Positions 44,066 to 58,621 of a stretch of DNA of 64,000 nt are shown one piece after another. Source of the stretch: Neorhizobium lilium. GTDB lineage: Bacteria > Pseudomonadota > Alphaproteobacteria > Rhizobiales > Rhizobiaceae. A program made the translations under genes and the position numbers. The stretch spans positions 930,001 to 994,000 of the forward strand of contig NZ_SBIP01000002.1 of assembly GCF_004053875.1 (NCBI RefSeq), in the 5' to 3' direction. Within the stretch, counting starts at the first letter, position 1, and the number at the start of each line of letters is the position of its first letter. Below the pieces are notes generated by a model. It did no database searches. It was given only the letters and a program-made list of their open reading frames with translations, and was not told the DNA's origin.

Positions 44066-44953
44066 TTAGTTCAGCTTCTCGACCATCGCCTTAAGCGGCC
44101 CTTCGATCGACGGGCGGATATCATCCCGCTTCAGCGCAAAGGCCAGGTTGGCAAGAATGAAGCCGTCCTTGGCGCCGCAGTCGTAGGTTTCGCCCCGGAA
44201 ATGATAGGCGGCGAACTCCTGCGCCTTGGCGAGAGCCAGCATGCCGTCGGTCAGCTGGATTTCGTTGCCGGCGCCGCGTTCCTGGGTTTCCAAGATCTTG
44301 AAGATTTCCGGCTGCAGGATGTAGCGGCCGTTGATGAAGAAGTTAGAGGGCGCGGTTCCCTTGGCAGGCTTCTCCACCATCTCAGTGATCTTGAAGCCTT
44401 CCCCAACCGGAGCACCCTTGCCGACGATACCGTATTTATGGGTCTGGTCGGGGGCGCATTCCTCGACGGCCAGCACATTGCCACCAGTCTGTGCGTAGAG
44501 ATCGACCATGCCCTTCAGGCAGCTCTTTTCCGAAGACATGATCATGTCCGGCAGCAGAACGGCGAAGGGCTCGTTGCCGACGATGTCGCGGGCGCACCAG
44601 ACCGCATGGCCGAGGCCGAGCGGCACCTGCTGGCGCGTGAAGCTGGCCGTACCCGCCTTCGGCAGGATGTGCGACAACAGCGTCAGCTCGGCATTCTTGT
44701 TGCGCTCGCGCAGCATCTGCTCCAGCTCGTACTGGATGTCGAAATAGTCTTCGATGACGCCCTTGCCGCGGCCGGTCACGAAAACGAAATGCTCGATGCC
44801 GGCTTCGGCCGCCTCATCCACGACATACTGGATGACCGGCTTATCGACGACCGTCAGCATTTCCTTGGGCACGGCCTTGGTGGCGGGAAGGAAGCGCGTT
44901 CCCAGGCCTGCGACCGGAAAAACTGCTTTGCGAATTTTGCGTTGCTCTGACAC
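44066..44953 (-). CDS. galU: UTP-glucose-1-phosphate uridylyltransferase
   Basis: 295 residues from a GTG at 44953, which lies five bases after an AGGAGG site; the ATG six codons upstream sits before that site and is rejected. The nucleotidyltransferase signature [18 protein letters not shown] is near the N-terminus, followed by [31 protein letters not shown] and [10 protein letters not shown]. It makes UDP-glucose for polysaccharides, LPS and osmoregulated glucans. Single gene, terminated by the shared hairpin at 44010. Confidence 0.97.
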   Translation of the reverse strand: MSEQRKIRKAVFPVAGLGTRFLPATKAVPKEMLTVVDKPVIQYVVDEAAEAGIEHFVFVTGRGKGVIEDYFDIQYELEQMLRERNKNAELTLLSHILPKAGTASFTRQQVPLGLGHAVWCARDIVGNEPFAVLLPDMIMSSEKSCLKGMVDLYAQTGGNVLAVEECAPDQTHKYGIVGKGAPVGEGFKITEMVEKPAKGTAPSNFFINGRYILQPEIFKILETQERGAGNEIQLTDGMLALAKAQEFAAYHFRGETYDCGAKDGFILANLAFALKRDDIRPSIEGPLKAMVEKLN

Positions 44954-45152
44954 TCGTGCCTCCTGATGCACTTCATTGTGCGGATTACGGACCTTCAGGC
45001 CTCTATCTCCCCTTTGCTACCTTTTCACAAAGGGCTGCCGCAAGGGCATTTCTATGGTAAAGATTTTGTTGACCCTATCCTGATATGACATCGTCAAGCC
45101 GCACTCCGGTCTCGCCTTCGGTTTTTGAAGAGAAGAATGGACACGACTACCG

Positions 45153-46373
45153 ATGAAAAGCCTCCGTACCCACCCTATCCGCAGTTTTGTTTTTCTTCTG
45201 GCTGCAGGCCTTGTCGCAGCAACCTGCCCGATAGATGCCCAGGCGGATGCAGGTTTCAAGACGTGGATTGCAAAATTCTACGAAACTGCGGCCCGCAGCG
45301 GTATCACGCGCTCCACCTATGAAAAGGCCTTTGCCGGTGTGACCGAGCCCGACCGGGACGTGTTGGAAAAGGCTGCCTACCAGCCGGAATTCAAGTCGAA
45401 AATATGGGACTACCTCGATTCGCGCGTCAATCCTTACACGGTTCGGATTGGGCGGGAAATGGCGGCCAAATACCGGGTGACGCTCACGTCGCTCGAACGT
45501 CAGTACGGCGTCGACAAGAACATTCTGCTTGCCATCTGGTCCATGGAATCCAACTACGGCAGCGCGCTGGAAAATCCGGAGCGGCTGCACAGCGTGCCGC
45601 AGGCGCTGGCGACCCTCGCATGGGCCGATGCGAAGCGTTCCAAATATGCCCGCACGCAGTTGATCGCGGCGCTGAAGATCCTCCAGGCGGGCGATGTGAC
45701 GCCGAAGCATCTGACTGGTTCCTGGGCAGGCGCCATGGGTCACACGCAGTTCATTCCGACCAGCTACCTGCTTTACGCCGTCGATGCGGACGGCAACGGC
45801 AAGCGCGATATCTGGAACTCGATCCCCGACGCACTTGCCACCTCCGCCAACCTGCTTGCCAAGAACGGCTGGCAGGCCGGCAAGACCTGGGGCTATGAGG
45901 CGGTTCTGCCTGCGGGCGGGGAACGCTATGAAGGCCAGACAAAGACGCTCGCCCAGTGGGCAGCCCTCGGTTTCCAGCGGCCCAACGGCAAGGGCTTCAC
46001 CCACGGCGGTGAGCGCGCCTCGCTCAAGCTGATCGCCGGCGCCAACGGTCCGGCCTTCCTCATGCTCGGCAACTTCTTCACCATCAAGAAATACAATGCT
46101 GCCGACAGCTACGCTCTTGCGGTCGGCCTTCTGGCGGACGAAATCGCCGGCTATGGCGGAATGCAGCAATCCTGGCCACGGCCCGAGGGCACGCTGGACA
46201 TCAAGGAGAAGTTCGAGCTGCAGAACCGCATGAAGGAGCTTGGCTATTATAACGGAGAAGTGGACGGCAATTTCGGCTCCGGTTCCAAGGCCGCCATTTC
46301 CACCATCCAGCAGCGTCTTGGCATGCAGCCCAATGGTGAGCCGTCGCGCCGCCTTCTTCAGGCCCTGCGTTGA
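45153..46373 (+). CDS. MltB-family lytic murein transglycosylase
   Basis: 406 residues. A signal peptide (about 1-32) is followed by the SLT_2 catalytic domain with the catalytic Glu132 in WSMESNYGS and the GSWAGAMGHTQFIPTSYL signature. A C-terminal peptidoglycan-binding domain follows (from about 345, LQNRMKELGYYNGEVDGNFGSGSKAAISTIQ). No lipobox is seen, so it is soluble or loosely attached in the periplasm. It cleaves glycan strands to 1,6-anhydro products during wall remodelling. The DUF459 hydrolase gene follows 72 bases on and may be cotranscribed. Confidence 0.94.
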   Translation: MKSLRTHPIRSFVFLLAAGLVAATCPIDAQADAGFKTWIAKFYETAARSGITRSTYEKAFAGVTEPDRDVLEKAAYQPEFKSKIWDYLDSRVNPYTVRIGREMAAKYRVTLTSLERQYGVDKNILLAIWSMESNYGSALENPERLHSVPQALATLAWADAKRSKYARTQLIAALKILQAGDVTPKHLTGSWAGAMGHTQFIPTSYLLYAVDADGNGKRDIWNSIPDALATSANLLAKNGWQAGKTWGYEAVLPAGGERYEGQTKTLAQWAALGFQRPNGKGFTHGGERASLKLIAGANGPAFLMLGNFFTIKKYNAADSYALAVGLLADEIAGYGGMQQSWPRPEGTLDIKEKFELQNRMKELGYYNGEVDGNFGSGSKAAISTIQQRLGMQPNGEPSRRLLQALR

Positions 46374-46445
46374 CAACGGCCTGATTTGCGCCGCATCGTG
46401 GGTATTGAACGGTGTCTCACGCCAGAGACCGGAGGCTTGACGATT

Positions 46446-47639
46446 TTGCCGGCTGACAGCCACAAGCGGAGATACCGGCGCGCGGTCCTCTTGATCGTCG
46501 CGCTCACCACGGCCTTGCCGCTTCATCCCGCCCCGGCCTCGGCGCGCAATCTTCTCGACATGCTGTTCGGCGGTCCTCGCTACGAAGACGACTATCCGCG
46601 CTACGAGCCCAGGCGCCGCTACCGCCCCGAGGACGATGGCGCCATCATGGAACCGGCGCCCCGTGCGCCTCGCAACCGTGGTGCCGTGCGCGCCGCAACC
46701 CCTCGTCCCGCCCTGCCGGCCGTGCCCCCCAAACCGGAACCGGTCGCCAAGCTTGAAAACGCCCGCAAGGTGCTGGTCGTCGGCGACTTCCTTGCAGGTA
46801 ATGTCGGCAGCGGATTGGAGACGACTTTCGAGGGCTCCCCCGGCGTCGCGGTGGTCGATCGCAGCGACGGTTCGTCCGGCCTTGTGCGAGACGACCACCT
46901 GGATTGGCAGGCAGCACTGCCCGGCCTGATCGATGAGGTGAAACCGGCTATCGTCGTGGTCATGCTGGGCGCCAACGACCGGCAGATGATGAGCATGGGC
47001 GGCACGAAGGAGAAATTTCGAACCGAAGCCTGGCTGAAGGAATACACGGCCCGGATCGACAAGCTGGCCGGGACCGTGACCTCGCGCAAATTGCCGCTTC
47101 TATGGGTGGGGCTTCCCGCTTTCCAGTCGCCGTCGCTGATGGCAGATGCGGTCACGCTCAATGCCCTGTACCGCAGCGAAATGGAAAAGCTGGGTGGCGA
47201 GTTCGTCGATGTCTGGGATGGTTTCGTGGACGAGGAAGGCAAGTTCATCGTCACCGGCTCGGATATCAACGGCCAGCAGGTGCGCCTTCGCGGCTCCGAC
47301 GGCATCACCTTCACCAAGGCGGGCAAACAGAAGCTGGCCTTCTATGTGGAGCGTTTCGTGCGCCGACATATGGGCGACATCGCCAGCCCCGACATGGTCA
47401 ACCTGGATGCGGGCAGCCTGCCCGCCCTGTCCATGACGCCGTCACCCGCCGATACGCTCCAGACCCAGCCGATCAGCCTGATCGACCCCAATCTGGACGG
47501 CGGCAAGGATCTGCTCGGAGCGGCACCGGCGCCCGCCACCCTGACGGAAACGCCGCGCGACAAGCTGGTGCGGCGCGGCGAACTGCCGGATGCGCCCGCC
47601 GGCCGAATAGACGACTACCGGCGCGGCGCCACGCGCTAA
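46446..47639 (+). CDS. DUF459 SGNH/GDSL-hydrolase-like exported protein
   Basis: About 397 residues from a TTG at 46446, ten bases after GGAGG; a TTG at 46386 would add 20 residues. A signal/hydrophobic segment (VLLIVALTTALPLHPAPASA) is followed by a Tyr/Arg-rich and Pro-rich stretch. The SGNH fold then shows VLVVGDFLAGNV (block I, with Asp in place of the usual Gly-Asp-Ser serine), VVVMLGANDRQ (block III) and a late FTKAGKQKLAFYVE (block V). DUF459 proteins accompany wall enzymes and may be acyl- or acetyl-esterases. The nucleophile is not obvious here. Confidence 0.8.
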   Translation: MPADSHKRRYRRAVLLIVALTTALPLHPAPASARNLLDMLFGGPRYEDDYPRYEPRRRYRPEDDGAIMEPAPRAPRNRGAVRAATPRPALPAVPPKPEPVAKLENARKVLVVGDFLAGNVGSGLETTFEGSPGVAVVDRSDGSSGLVRDDHLDWQAALPGLIDEVKPAIVVVMLGANDRQMMSMGGTKEKFRTEAWLKEYTARIDKLAGTVTSRKLPLLWVGLPAFQSPSLMADAVTLNALYRSEMEKLGGEFVDVWDGFVDEEGKFIVTGSDINGQQVRLRGSDGITFTKAGKQKLAFYVERFVRRHMGDIASPDMVNLDAGSLPALSMTPSPADTLQTQPISLIDPNLDGGKDLLGAAPAPATLTETPRDKLVRRGELPDAPAGRIDDYRRGATR

Positions 47640-47658
47640 GCGTAGTAGCCACCCGTCA

Positions 47659-49113
47659 TCAGCGCGGCAGGACCGAACTTCCCATAAGTGCCTCGTCTAT
47701 CGCCCGGGCGGCCTGCCGGCCTTCGCGGATCGCCCAGACAACCAGGGACTGGCCACGGCGGACATCGCCTGCCGTCCAGACCTTGTCGAGCGACGTCTTG
47801 TAGTCGCGGTCGTTGGCGATGACGTTGGTTGAACCGCGGCGGTCGAGATTGACGTCCAGCTTGCCTTCCAGCTCGGTCAACACGCCTTCCTTCATCGGCC
47901 CGGAGAAGCCGATGGCGATGAAGGCGAGATCGGCCTTGATGATGAAGTCCGTGCCGGCGATCGGCTGGCGGCGTTCGTCCACTTCGCAGCAGCGCACACC
48001 GGTCAGCTGGCCGTCTTCGCCGATGAATTCGAGCGTGGCGACCTGGAACTCGCGGATCGCCCCTTCAGCCTGGGAAGACGAGGTGCGCATCTTGGTTGCC
48101 CAGAAGGGCCAGACGGCAAGCTTGTCCTCTTTTTCCGGCGGCTGCGGGCGGATGTCGAGCTGCGTGACCTTGACCGCGCCCTGGCGGAAGGCTGTGCCAA
48201 CGCAATCGGATGCCGTATCGCCACCGCCGACCACCACGACATGCTTGCCGCCGGCCAGGATCGGCTCGGCTGCCCAGGCGACGCTATCGATGTTTTCCCG
48301 GCCGATGCGGCGGTTCTGCTGCACGAGATAGGGCATGGCATCGTAGACGCCGTGCAGGTCCGCGCCGGGAATGCCGGCCGGACGCGGGGTTTCCGAGCCG
48401 CCGCAGTAAAGCACAGCATCGTGTTCGGCAATCAGCTGCTCGACGGGAAGATCGACGCCCACATTGACGCCGGTATGGAAGGTCACGCCTTCGCCCTTCA
48501 TCTGCTCGACGCGGCGGTCGATGAAGTTCTTCTCCATCTTGAAGTCCGGAATGCCATAGCGAAGCAGGCCGCCCGCCTTGGATTCGCGCTCGTAGAGATG
48601 GACTTCGTGGCCGGCGCGGCCCAGCTGCTGGGCAGCCGCCATGCCGGCGGGACCGGAGCCGATCACCGCAATTTTCTTGCCCGTATGAATCGTCGCCGGC
48701 TGCGGCGCGATGAAGCCCAGTTCATAGGCCTTGTCGGCGATCGCCTGTTCGATCGTCTTGATCGTCACGGGCGCGTCTTCGAGGTTGAGCGTGCAGGCTT
48801 CCTCGCAAGGCGCCGGGCAGACACGGCCGGTGAATTCGGGGAAGTTGTTGGTGGAATGAAGGTTGCGGATCGCCTCCTCCCACTTGTTGTTGTAGACGAG
48901 GTCGTTCCAGTCCGGGATCTGGTTGTGGACCGGACAGCCGGTCGGGCCGTGGCAATAAGGAATGCCACAGTCCATGCAGCGCGCCGCCTGCTTGGTCACT
49001 TCCGGATCCGACATCGGGATCGTGAATTCACGAAAATGGCGGATACGATCGGAGGCCGGCTGATACTTCGCCACCTGCCGGTCGATTTCCATGAAACCCG
49101 TAACCTTGCCCAT
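47659..49113 (-). CDS. gltD: glutamate synthase (NADPH) small subunit
   Basis: 484 residues from the ATG at 49113. An N-terminal Fe-S region has CMDCGIPYCHGPTGCPVHN and CPAPCEEACTLN. Two dinucleotide folds follow, with VIGSGPAGMAAAQQLGRAG for FAD and VVVGGGDTASDCVG for NADPH. It passes electrons from NADPH through flavin and Fe-S clusters to the large subunit. It lies 68 bases downstream of gltB on the same strand, giving a gltBD operon that assimilates ammonium with glutamine synthetase. Confidence 0.97.
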   Translation of the reverse strand: MGKVTGFMEIDRQVAKYQPASDRIRHFREFTIPMSDPEVTKQAARCMDCGIPYCHGPTGCPVHNQIPDWNDLVYNNKWEEAIRNLHSTNNFPEFTGRVCPAPCEEACTLNLEDAPVTIKTIEQAIADKAYELGFIAPQPATIHTGKKIAVIGSGPAGMAAAQQLGRAGHEVHLYERESKAGGLLRYGIPDFKMEKNFIDRRVEQMKGEGVTFHTGVNVGVDLPVEQLIAEHDAVLYCGGSETPRPAGIPGADLHGVYDAMPYLVQQNRRIGRENIDSVAWAAEPILAGGKHVVVVGGGDTASDCVGTAFRQGAVKVTQLDIRPQPPEKEDKLAVWPFWATKMRTSSSQAEGAIREFQVATLEFIGEDGQLTGVRCCEVDERRQPIAGTDFIIKADLAFIAIGFSGPMKEGVLTELEGKLDVNLDRRGSTNVIANDRDYKTSLDKVWTAGDVRRGQSLVVWAIREGRQAARAIDEALMGSSVLPR

Positions 49114-49181
49114 GCTTAAACCCCTCAACTCGTCCCGCCGCTAGCGCAGCTGGTTAAACCTTGTTTACCTGCCGCGCCGGC

Positions 49182-53915
<4,734 letters not shown>

Positions 53916-54387
53916 CGTCATTCCTCCTGGTGGCCGCTTCATCCTGAAGACGGTAAGGTGGCTGTCGTTCATTTCCTGCGGATGACAATGCGTCGTCCGG
54001 TATAGTCAAGCATTGCTTTCGTGCGACCCAAACCTGCCACATGTAACAGTCGGCATGAACCAGTTCGGAGCCGCCGTCGGTGCAGACGCTGCCTAACTGG
54101 AGCCACCAACCGCGATTTAGGACAGTCATACTGACCTAGTTCTTGAATTCCTATGACATAGATCGTGGAACATCACAAGAGCTGGAACATAAAAACATGA
54201 TCCTATGCGACAGCGAATTACGTCTGCAGCCCATCAGGCGCAACTTTGTTACAGCGACAGGCAAACATTGTTCGTTTGATTGCGGAGCGGACAAGACCAC
54301 GGCGTCAACTCGCCTTTCCGGTTGAACGGCGCGCCAAAACTTCTAATCTCCGCCAGCCTCCCAAGCTTCCATCACCAAGGTGCCTCA
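53916..54387. other. intergenic region between gltB and threonine aldolase
   Basis: 472 bases separate the divergent genes. Short frames seen here have no support. The stretch around 54110-54270 is AT-richer than its surroundings and probably contains the promoters. I see no riboswitch, terminator or recognisable repeat. Confidence 0.6.
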
Positions 54388-55440
54388 ATGTTCTTCGCTT
54401 CCGACAACTGGGCCGGCGCCCATGCCGCCATCAACGATCGTCTTTCCAAGGAATCCACCCGCTTTGCGGCGGCCTATGGCAATAGCGAACTCGACAAGGC
54501 GGTCGAAGCCCGCTTCAACGAAATCTTCGAGAAGGATGTCTCCGTCTACTTCGTGTCCACGGGTACGGCGGCGAATTCGCTTTCACTCGCCAGCATTGCA
54601 CGGGTCGGCGGGGTTGTCTTCGCCCATTCGGAAGCTCACGTGATCGAGGACGAATGCGGCGCGCCCGACTTCTTCAGCGGCATGCGCATGGTGGACGTCG
54701 AAGGCGCCGGAGGCAAGATCGACCCGGCAAAACTGAAACACCGGATGGCCGGTTTCCCACAGGACGCATTGCATCATGGCCGTGCCGCTGCGGTGACGCT
54801 GACCCAGGCGACCGAAACCGGCACCGTCTACTCGCTGGAGGAGATCGAAGCCGTGACGGCGATTGCCCGAGAACACGCTCTGCCGGTCCACATGGATGGC
54901 GCACGCTTTGCCAATGCGCTCGTGGCACTCGGCACCACGCCCGCCGAAATGACCTGGAAACGCGGCGTCGATGTTCTGTCCTTCGGCGGCACCAAAAACG
55001 GCTGCTGGTGCGCCGAAGCGATCGTCTTCTTCAATCCGGACCTTGCGAAGGATTTCGGCTACATCCGCAAACGCTCGGCCCAGCTTTTCTCGAAGACGCG
55101 CTTCATCTCCGCCCAGTTCGAAGCCTATCTGCAGGACGGCCTCTGGCTTAACCTCGCAGATCACGCCAATGCCATGGCGAGCCGCCTGCGGGCCGGTATC
55201 GGCGCGTTGAACAGCGCGCGCCTGGCCTGGGATACGACATCCAACGAAGTCTTCGCTGTGCTCAGCCGTGCCTCGGCCGAAGCCGCCCGCGCCAAGGGCT
55301 CCGCCTTCTACGACTGGCCCGTTCCCTACGCCATGAAAGACCTGGTCGGCAGCGACGAGATCCTGATCCGGCTCGTCACCAGCTTTGCCACCACGCAAGA
55401 GGATGTGGACCAGTTCCTGTCGATCTGCGGCGCCGCCTGA
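54388..55440 (+). CDS. low-specificity L-threonine aldolase family protein
   Basis: 350 residues from the ATG at 54388 (AAGGTGCCTCA precedes it). It is a fold-type I PLP enzyme: VSTGTAANSL binds the cofactor phosphate, AHSEAHVIEDECGAP stacks on the ring, HMDGARFANAL has Asp170 at the pyridine nitrogen, and Lys203 in FGGTKNG forms the Schiff base. It cleaves threonine or allo-threonine to glycine and acetaldehyde. The following LysR gene converges with it, so regulation is not evident from layout. Confidence 0.94.
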   Translation: MFFASDNWAGAHAAINDRLSKESTRFAAAYGNSELDKAVEARFNEIFEKDVSVYFVSTGTAANSLSLASIARVGGVVFAHSEAHVIEDECGAPDFFSGMRMVDVEGAGGKIDPAKLKHRMAGFPQDALHHGRAAAVTLTQATETGTVYSLEEIEAVTAIAREHALPVHMDGARFANALVALGTTPAEMTWKRGVDVLSFGGTKNGCWCAEAIVFFNPDLAKDFGYIRKRSAQLFSKTRFISAQFEAYLQDGLWLNLADHANAMASRLRAGIGALNSARLAWDTTSNEVFAVLSRASAEAARAKGSAFYDWPVPYAMKDLVGSDEILIRLVTSFATTQEDVDQFLSICGAA

Positions 55441-55450
55441 TCGTGTCCCC

Positions 55451-56305
55451 TCAGCCTGATTGCGGCACCATCCGTGCTGCGATCAGGCTGGACAGCGCAT
55501 CGACCATGGCCGCATCGGCGCTGCGCCTCGATACCAGCACGAATTCCACGTCTTCCAGAACCGGCAGCCGGTCGGCCGGAATTTCCCTCAGCCCCTCCGG
55601 CACCATGCTGCGCGGCTGAACCATGACCCCCATTCCGGCCCGCGCCGCAGCCGTCAGCCCGCTCAGGCTGCCGCAGGTGCAGACGATCCGCCACGGCACT
55701 TTCGCTCCGTCGAGCGCCTCCTGCGCCACTCGCCGCGTGATCGACGGATGCGGGAAGGCGATCAGCGGCAGGGCCTCGCTCCGCGACAGGATGAAAGCCG
55801 GATCACGCGCCAGCCAGACCAGCGGTTCCCGATACAACAGCCGACCCTGAGTCTCGCCGACATGACGTTTGGCGAGAACGAGGTCAAGATCGCCGACATC
55901 CTGCATCTGGTAGAGGACCGCGCTCAGGGCGACCGTGAGTTCGAGATCCACGAGCGGATGCAGCCGGATGAAATCCTCCAGGATCTCCGTCAGGCGGTTG
56001 GCGACCACATCTTCGGAAACACCAAGCTTGAGCCGGCCTCGCAACCGGCTCTCGCCGAAAAGTGCCGCAACCTTGCCGTCGAGGTCCAGCATGCTCTGGG
56101 CATAGCCGAGCAGCGCCTCGCCATCCGTCGTCAGCCGCACCTGGTGGGTGTCCCGCGCCACTAAGCGCCGTCCGAGCGACTTCTCCAGCCGTTGAATGTG
56201 TTGCGTAACCGTAGATTGTCCAAGCCCGAGCCGTGCCGCAGCATCGGTAAAACTGCCGGTTTGTTGCAGTGTCAGAAAGCTGTTGAGATGCTGCAGATTG
56301 AGCAT
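55451..56305 (-). CDS. LysR-family transcriptional regulator
   Basis: 284 residues. The helix-turn-helix region (about 3-62) reads LNSFLTLQQTGSFTDAAARL, GLGQSTVTQHIQRLEKSLG and VRLTTDGEALL. The effector domain includes DLDLVLAKRHVGE and AARAGMGVMVQPRSM. It is divergent, across 85 bases, from the SBF-like transporter gene and probably controls it. Inducer unknown. Confidence 0.92.
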   Translation of the reverse strand: MLNLQHLNSFLTLQQTGSFTDAAARLGLGQSTVTQHIQRLEKSLGRRLVARDTHQVRLTTDGEALLGYAQSMLDLDGKVAALFGESRLRGRLKLGVSEDVVANRLTEILEDFIRLHPLVDLELTVALSAVLYQMQDVGDLDLVLAKRHVGETQGRLLYREPLVWLARDPAFILSRSEALPLIAFPHPSITRRVAQEALDGAKVPWRIVCTCGSLSGLTAAARAGMGVMVQPRSMVPEGLREIPADRLPVLEDVEFVLVSRRSADAAMVDALSSLIAARMVPQSG

Positions 56306-56390
56306 GGGTAATCACGTTTCCGGATAACTGTTAGTGTTTGCATTCTGTCCTATGATAAGCGATGCGTAAAGCCTCAAAAGGAATGACATC

Positions 56391-57389
56391 ATGACGCGTT
56401 TTCTTCCTGATCGTTTCACGATCATGCTGGTCTGCACGGTTATCCTGGCGTCAGTATTGCCCGTCCACGGCCAGTGGGCCGAGTGGTTCGGCATCGCGAC
56501 CAACATCGCCATCGGGCTGCTCTTTTTCCTGCATGGCGCCCGCCTGTCGCGTGACGTGGTGATCGCCGGCATGCTGCACTGGCGCCTGCACCTGACCATT
56601 CTGCTGACGACCTTTGCGATCTTCCCGCTGCTTGGCCTGGCGATTGGTTTCATCCCAGAAAGCATCCTTCCCGCACCGCTCTACATGGGCATCCTGTTCC
56701 TCTGCGTACTGCCCTCAACGGTCCAGTCGTCCATCGCCTTCACCTCCATGGCAGGCGGCAATGTGCCGGCGGCCATCGTATCGGCATCCGGCTCCAACCT
56801 CTTCGGCATGTTCCTGACGCCATTGCTGGCGGGCCTGCTGCTCTCCACGACCGGTGGCGATGGAGTTTCGCTGGATGCGGTCGAGAAAATCGCACTGCAG
56901 CTTCTGGCCCCCTTCCTGCTGGGGCAGCTCCTTCAGCCGTGGATCGGCAACTGGATCCGCGCCCGCAAGACGCTTCTGATGCCGGTCGATCGCGGCTCGA
57001 TCCTGATGGTGGTCTATTCGGCCTTTTCGGAAGCCGTCATGGAAGGCCTGTGGCACACCTTCTCGCTTGCCGACATCGGCACCGTCATCCTGCTCGACAT
57101 GGCGCTCCTGGCAACCGTTCTTGGCATCACCATGTTCGGCAGCCGTGCGCTTGGCTTCTCAAAGGAAGACGAGATCACCATCACCTTCTGCGGCTCCAAG
57201 AAGTCGCTGGCAAGCGGCGTTCCCATGGCCAACGCCATCTTCTCCGGGCAGTCGGCTTCGGTGGGCGCCATCGTTCTGCCGATAATGCTCTTCCATCAGA
57301 TCCAGCTGATGACCTGCGCCGTAATCGCCCAGAGATACGCCCAGCGCCGACAAGAGAAACTGGCGGCAGCCGAGCCCGCAGTGGCGTGA
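56391..57389 (+). CDS. SBF-like (bile acid:sodium symporter family) membrane transporter
   Basis: 332 residues with about ten hydrophobic helices. LLFFLHGARLSRDVVIAGM, LFLCVLPSTVQSSIAFTSMAGGN and TFCGSKKSLASGVPMANAIF are the signature stretches of the SBF-like (PF13593-type) branch, where the two crossing helices bind Na+ and substrate. Physiological substrates of bacterial members are mostly unknown organic anions. Paired with a divergent LysR regulator. The AAAGGA before the ATG at 56391 is a reasonable ribosome-binding site. Confidence 0.88.
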   Translation: MTRFLPDRFTIMLVCTVILASVLPVHGQWAEWFGIATNIAIGLLFFLHGARLSRDVVIAGMLHWRLHLTILLTTFAIFPLLGLAIGFIPESILPAPLYMGILFLCVLPSTVQSSIAFTSMAGGNVPAAIVSASGSNLFGMFLTPLLAGLLLSTTGGDGVSLDAVEKIALQLLAPFLLGQLLQPWIGNWIRARKTLLMPVDRGSILMVVYSAFSEAVMEGLWHTFSLADIGTVILLDMALLATVLGITMFGSRALGFSKEDEITITFCGSKKSLASGVPMANAIFSGQSASVGAIVLPIMLFHQIQLMTCAVIAQRYAQRRQEKLAAAEPAVA

Positions 57390-57419
57390 GAGCGCGTTAG
57401 GGTCAATCCTTAGAATGGG

Positions 57420-57752
57420 TCAGGGCGCGCCGATCAGGGCGGCAGCCATGGCCCGGATCTCCGACAGCTCCGTCTCCGAAACCTTGCTCCGCAACTGCGC
57501 CTTGCGGATCTTCCAGTCGAGGCTTTTAACTTGGTCGGCGAGCACGATGCTCTCCTTCTCGTCAGCAATCGCGACCTCGAACGGGTAACCCTTCCTTCGG
57601 GTCGTCATCGGGCAGCACAACATCAGCCCAAAACGGTTGTAGCTGGCTGGACTGAGCACCACTGCAGGCCGCCGCCCCACTTGCTCATGCCCCGCCTGCG
57701 GCGAAAACTCCAGCCAAACAATGTCGCCAGCATCCGGCACATAGGGTGCCAT
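57420..57752 (-). CDS. mazF: MazF/PemK-type endoribonuclease toxin
   Basis: 110 residues from the ATG at 57752, which overlaps the antitoxin stop (TGATG). PDAGDIVWLEFSPQAGHEQVGRRPAVVLSP, the family opening with the Gly/Arg loop, is followed by CCPMTTRRKGYPFEV with the catalytic threonine and arginine region, and ADQVKSLDW. The mRNA interferase cleaves single-stranded RNA unless bound by MazE. Length is standard and no lesion is visible, so the module looks functional. Confidence 0.93.
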   Translation of the reverse strand: MAPYVPDAGDIVWLEFSPQAGHEQVGRRPAVVLSPASYNRFGLMLCCPMTTRRKGYPFEVAIADEKESIVLADQVKSLDWKIRKAQLRSKVSETELSEIRAMAAALIGAP

Positions 57753-57994
57753 CAAAGCGCTTCCTTGCCCTGCGGTTCTCCGAAATCGGCTTCTTCGTGA
57801 AGGTTCTCCGGGGTCATTCGGGCGATCAGGGCATTCAGATCGACCGATGGTTTGCGCAAGGGCTCGATGATGATCTTGCCGTCCTCTTCAGACACATCGA
57901 CCACAGCATCTATATCGAGACGAGCCGCAGCCATGACCGCGGAGGGGATGCGGACCGAAGCGCTGTTACCCCACTTCCTGATAACGACGCGCAT
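57752..57994 (-). CDS. mazE: MazE/AbrB-type antitoxin
   Basis: 80 residues. The swapped-hairpin DNA-binding domain is clear: VVIRKWGNSASVRIPSAVMAA and IIIEPLRKP. The acidic C-terminal half (ARMTPENLHEEADFGEPQG) is the toxin-binding tail. The gene precedes mazF with a one-base overlap. MazE and the complex normally repress their own promoter. A TACATTGTCTCTACAT-like direct repeat at 58012-58028 upstream could be part of that site. Confidence 0.92.
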   Translation of the reverse strand: MRVVIRKWGNSASVRIPSAVMAAARLDIDAVVDVSEEDGKIIIEPLRKPSVDLNALIARMTPENLHEEADFGEPQGKEAL

Positions 57995-58060
57995 GAGATG
58001 ACCTCTACCGTAGATACATTGTCTCTACATACCATGCCACAGCCCGCTGAGTGAACAACA

Positions 58061-58096
58061 AAAAAACGCCCCTCCCCGGTGAGGGGAAGAGGCGTC
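58061..58096 (-). terminator. intrinsic terminator after hsp20
   Basis: On the minus strand ACGCC...GGCGT and CCCCTC/GAGGGG arms form a GC-rich hairpin across 58066-58095, followed by a run of T (A-run 58059-58066 on the + strand). Confidence 0.75.
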
Positions 58097-58138
58097 CGGC
58101 ATTCGATCCTTGACTTGGAGGTTTTGGGGTCGAGGGCT

Positions 58139-58621
58139 TTAGTTGATCTGCTGCGGGGCGACCTGAGCTTCGATCGTCTTTCCTTCGTCACCGGCTTCGG
58201 CAGCGATGGCAATGCGACGGGGCTTCATGGCTTCCGGAATATTCCGGAGAAGGTCTATGTGGAGCAGGCCGTTCTTGAGCGAAGCGGACTGGACTTCAAC
58301 ATGGTCGGCGAGCTGGAAGCGGCGTTCGAAAGCGCGCGTGGCGATACCGCGATAGAGATACTCGCTCTCGCCGACGCTGGGGGCCTCGGCCTTTTCGCCC
58401 TTCACGGTCAGCACATGGGCATGCGCTTCGAGCGAGAGTTCCTTTTCGTCGAAACCGGCGACGGCCATGGTGATGCGATAGGTGTTATCGCCGGTCCGCT
58501 CGATATTGTAGGGCGGATAGCTCGGCGTCTGATCGGCAATCCCACGATTGTCGAGCAGGTTGAAGAGGCGGTCGAAACCGACCGTGGAGCGGTAGAGGGG
58601 CGAAAAATCGACGTGACGCAT
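58139..58621 (-). CDS. small heat-shock protein, Hsp20 family (IbpA-like)
   Basis: 160 residues. The alpha-crystallin domain spans about 35-130 (YPPYNIERTGDNTYRITMAV, LTVKGEKAE, FERRFQLADHVEV) with the conserved beta-9 motif LKNGLLHIDL. The short N-terminus STVGFDRLFNLLD is that of the IbpA-like class found in rhizobia. It holds unfolding proteins in refoldable oligomers. A heat-shock-sigma-like promoter and a ROSE-like leader lie upstream; a terminator lies downstream. Confidence 0.95.
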   Translation of the reverse strand: MRHVDFSPLYRSTVGFDRLFNLLDNRGIADQTPSYPPYNIERTGDNTYRITMAVAGFDEKELSLEAHAHVLTVKGEKAEAPSVGESEYLYRGIATRAFERRFQLADHVEVQSASLKNGLLHIDLLRNIPEAMKPRRIAIAAEAGDEGKTIEAQVAPQQIN